Shown: in pieces, positions 63,619-64,000 of the stretch
Layout of the letters: each line of letters begins with the position of its first letter
Numbering within the stretch: position 1 is the stretch's first letter
Assembly: GCF_009856825.1 (NCBI RefSeq)
Contig: NZ_WVTD01000004.1
Coordinates: 248,001 to 312,000, forward strand
Reading direction: 5' to 3'
Length of the DNA stretch: 64,000 nucleotides
From: Novosphingobium silvae
GTDB lineage: Bacteria; Pseudomonadota; Alphaproteobacteria; Sphingomonadales; Sphingomonadaceae
The notes under the pieces: generated by a model
Databases searched by the model: none
What the model saw: the letters and a program-made list of their open reading frames with translations, nothing else
Told to the model about the DNA's origin: nothing
Made by a program: the position numbers and the translations under genes

Positions 63619-64000
63619 ATGGATCACCTGCATAACGGCACACAGAACATCCACGCTCTCATCGTCGACGATGACGATGTCGACCGCGAGCGCCTGATGC
63701 GGATGCTCCGCAGGGGACCACGGGAGATCAGCGTGGAGCAGGCGGGATCGCAGGCGGAGGCGCTGGACATGATCCGCCAGCCCGAGGCGCACTACGACAT
63801 CGTGTTCCTCGACTTTGGCCTGACCGATGGCGATGGGCGAGACCTGCTGCCGACGATCCGCAACGAAATCGATCCGGACTGCCCGATCATCGCGGTGACC
63901 GGCAATGCCGATGAGCAGATCGCGGCGGATTCGATCAAGTCGGGGATGACCGAGTACCTGACCAAGCGCTCGCTCTCGCCCGAGCGGGTGGCGGCGTCGG
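63619..64000 (+). CDS. Response regulator, truncated by the window end
   Basis: 127 residues visible. Receiver domain: HALIVDDDDVDRERLMRML, phosphoacceptor in IVFLDFGLTDGDG, VTGNADEQIAADSI, and a Lys in YLTKRSLSP. The gene continues past position 64000, so any output domain (for example HisKA or GGDEF) cannot be seen. It is the third member of the kinase-regulator cluster. Confidence 0.85.
   Translation, partial: MDHLHNGTQNIHALIVDDDDVDRERLMRMLRRGPREISVEQAGSQAEALDMIRQPEAHYDIVFLDFGLTDGDGRDLLPTIRNEIDPDCPIIAVTGNADEQIAADSIKSGMTEYLTKRSLSPERVAAS

Overview
The window is a gene-dense, high-GC chromosomal segment of an alphaproteobacterium, most likely a sphingomonad (Novosphingobium/Sphingomonas type). 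The evidence is a complete, tightly overlapping alphaproteobacterial dcw cluster, an EcfG/NepR/PhyR general stress response (GSR) locus with GGAAC-N16/17-CGTT promoters, and many GTG/TTG starts joined by 4-base ATGA/GTGA overlaps. No rRNA, insertion sequence, CRISPR array or prophage was seen.

Layout. 1-6.8 kb: an operon of two transglutaminase-fold proteins (one fused to DUF2126) and a circularly permuted ATP-grasp/alpha-E fusion, a widespread but little-characterised predicted peptide-ligase/peptidase cassette. 6.9-10.3 kb: short accessory genes, including an unknown protein under a Fur box, a candidate Fur-controlled small RNA, a carboxymuconolactone-decarboxylase-like protein, a [2Fe-2S] ferredoxin behind a perfect palindrome, an AlkA-type glycosylase and PhhB. 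10.3-13.9 kb: CcmAB, CysK and two envelope proteins. 14.2-33.8 kb: the dcw cluster mraZ-rsmH-ftsL-ftsI-murE-murF-mraY-murD-ftsW-murG-murC-murB-[DUF4262]-ddl-ftsQ-ftsA-ftsZ. It is intact, with one unusual passenger gene between murB and ddl. 34-44 kb: a SPOR/TPR protein, YbjN, ProC, a Bax-inhibitor-1 protein, a polyproline lipoprotein, tRNA-Ala(CGC), ObgE, ProB, an NAD-dependent epimerase and a bile-acid:sodium-symporter-family protein. 44.0-44.4 kb holds a decayed transporter fragment. 44.4-48.6 kb: a spore-coat-U-type chaperone-usher operon. 48.7-50.3 kb: an Rrf2 regulator, an 18-bp palindrome, DUF2292 and TSUP, which look like a small sulfur-responsive unit. A TonB-like protein follows.

51.4-61 kb is a general stress response island. 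It holds nepR-ecfG, a CHASE/HWE-type sensor kinase, phyR, a second EcfG-type sigma factor with a response regulator, and stress effectors (GlsB-like membrane protein, Fe-SOD, general-stress pyridoxamine-oxidase protein, hemerythrin, topoisomerase IB). I found EcfG-type boxes by eye in front of at least five of these units. One perfect box drives no protein gene. It points into a region that folds into an 11-bp hairpin with a C-rich loop and then a 15-bp terminator-like hairpin, which is the architecture of a GsrN-like general-stress small RNA. I consider this the best candidate for an undescribed element in the window. The right edge (61.6-64 kb) holds a PAS histidine kinase and two CheY-like regulators, the last cut by the window end.
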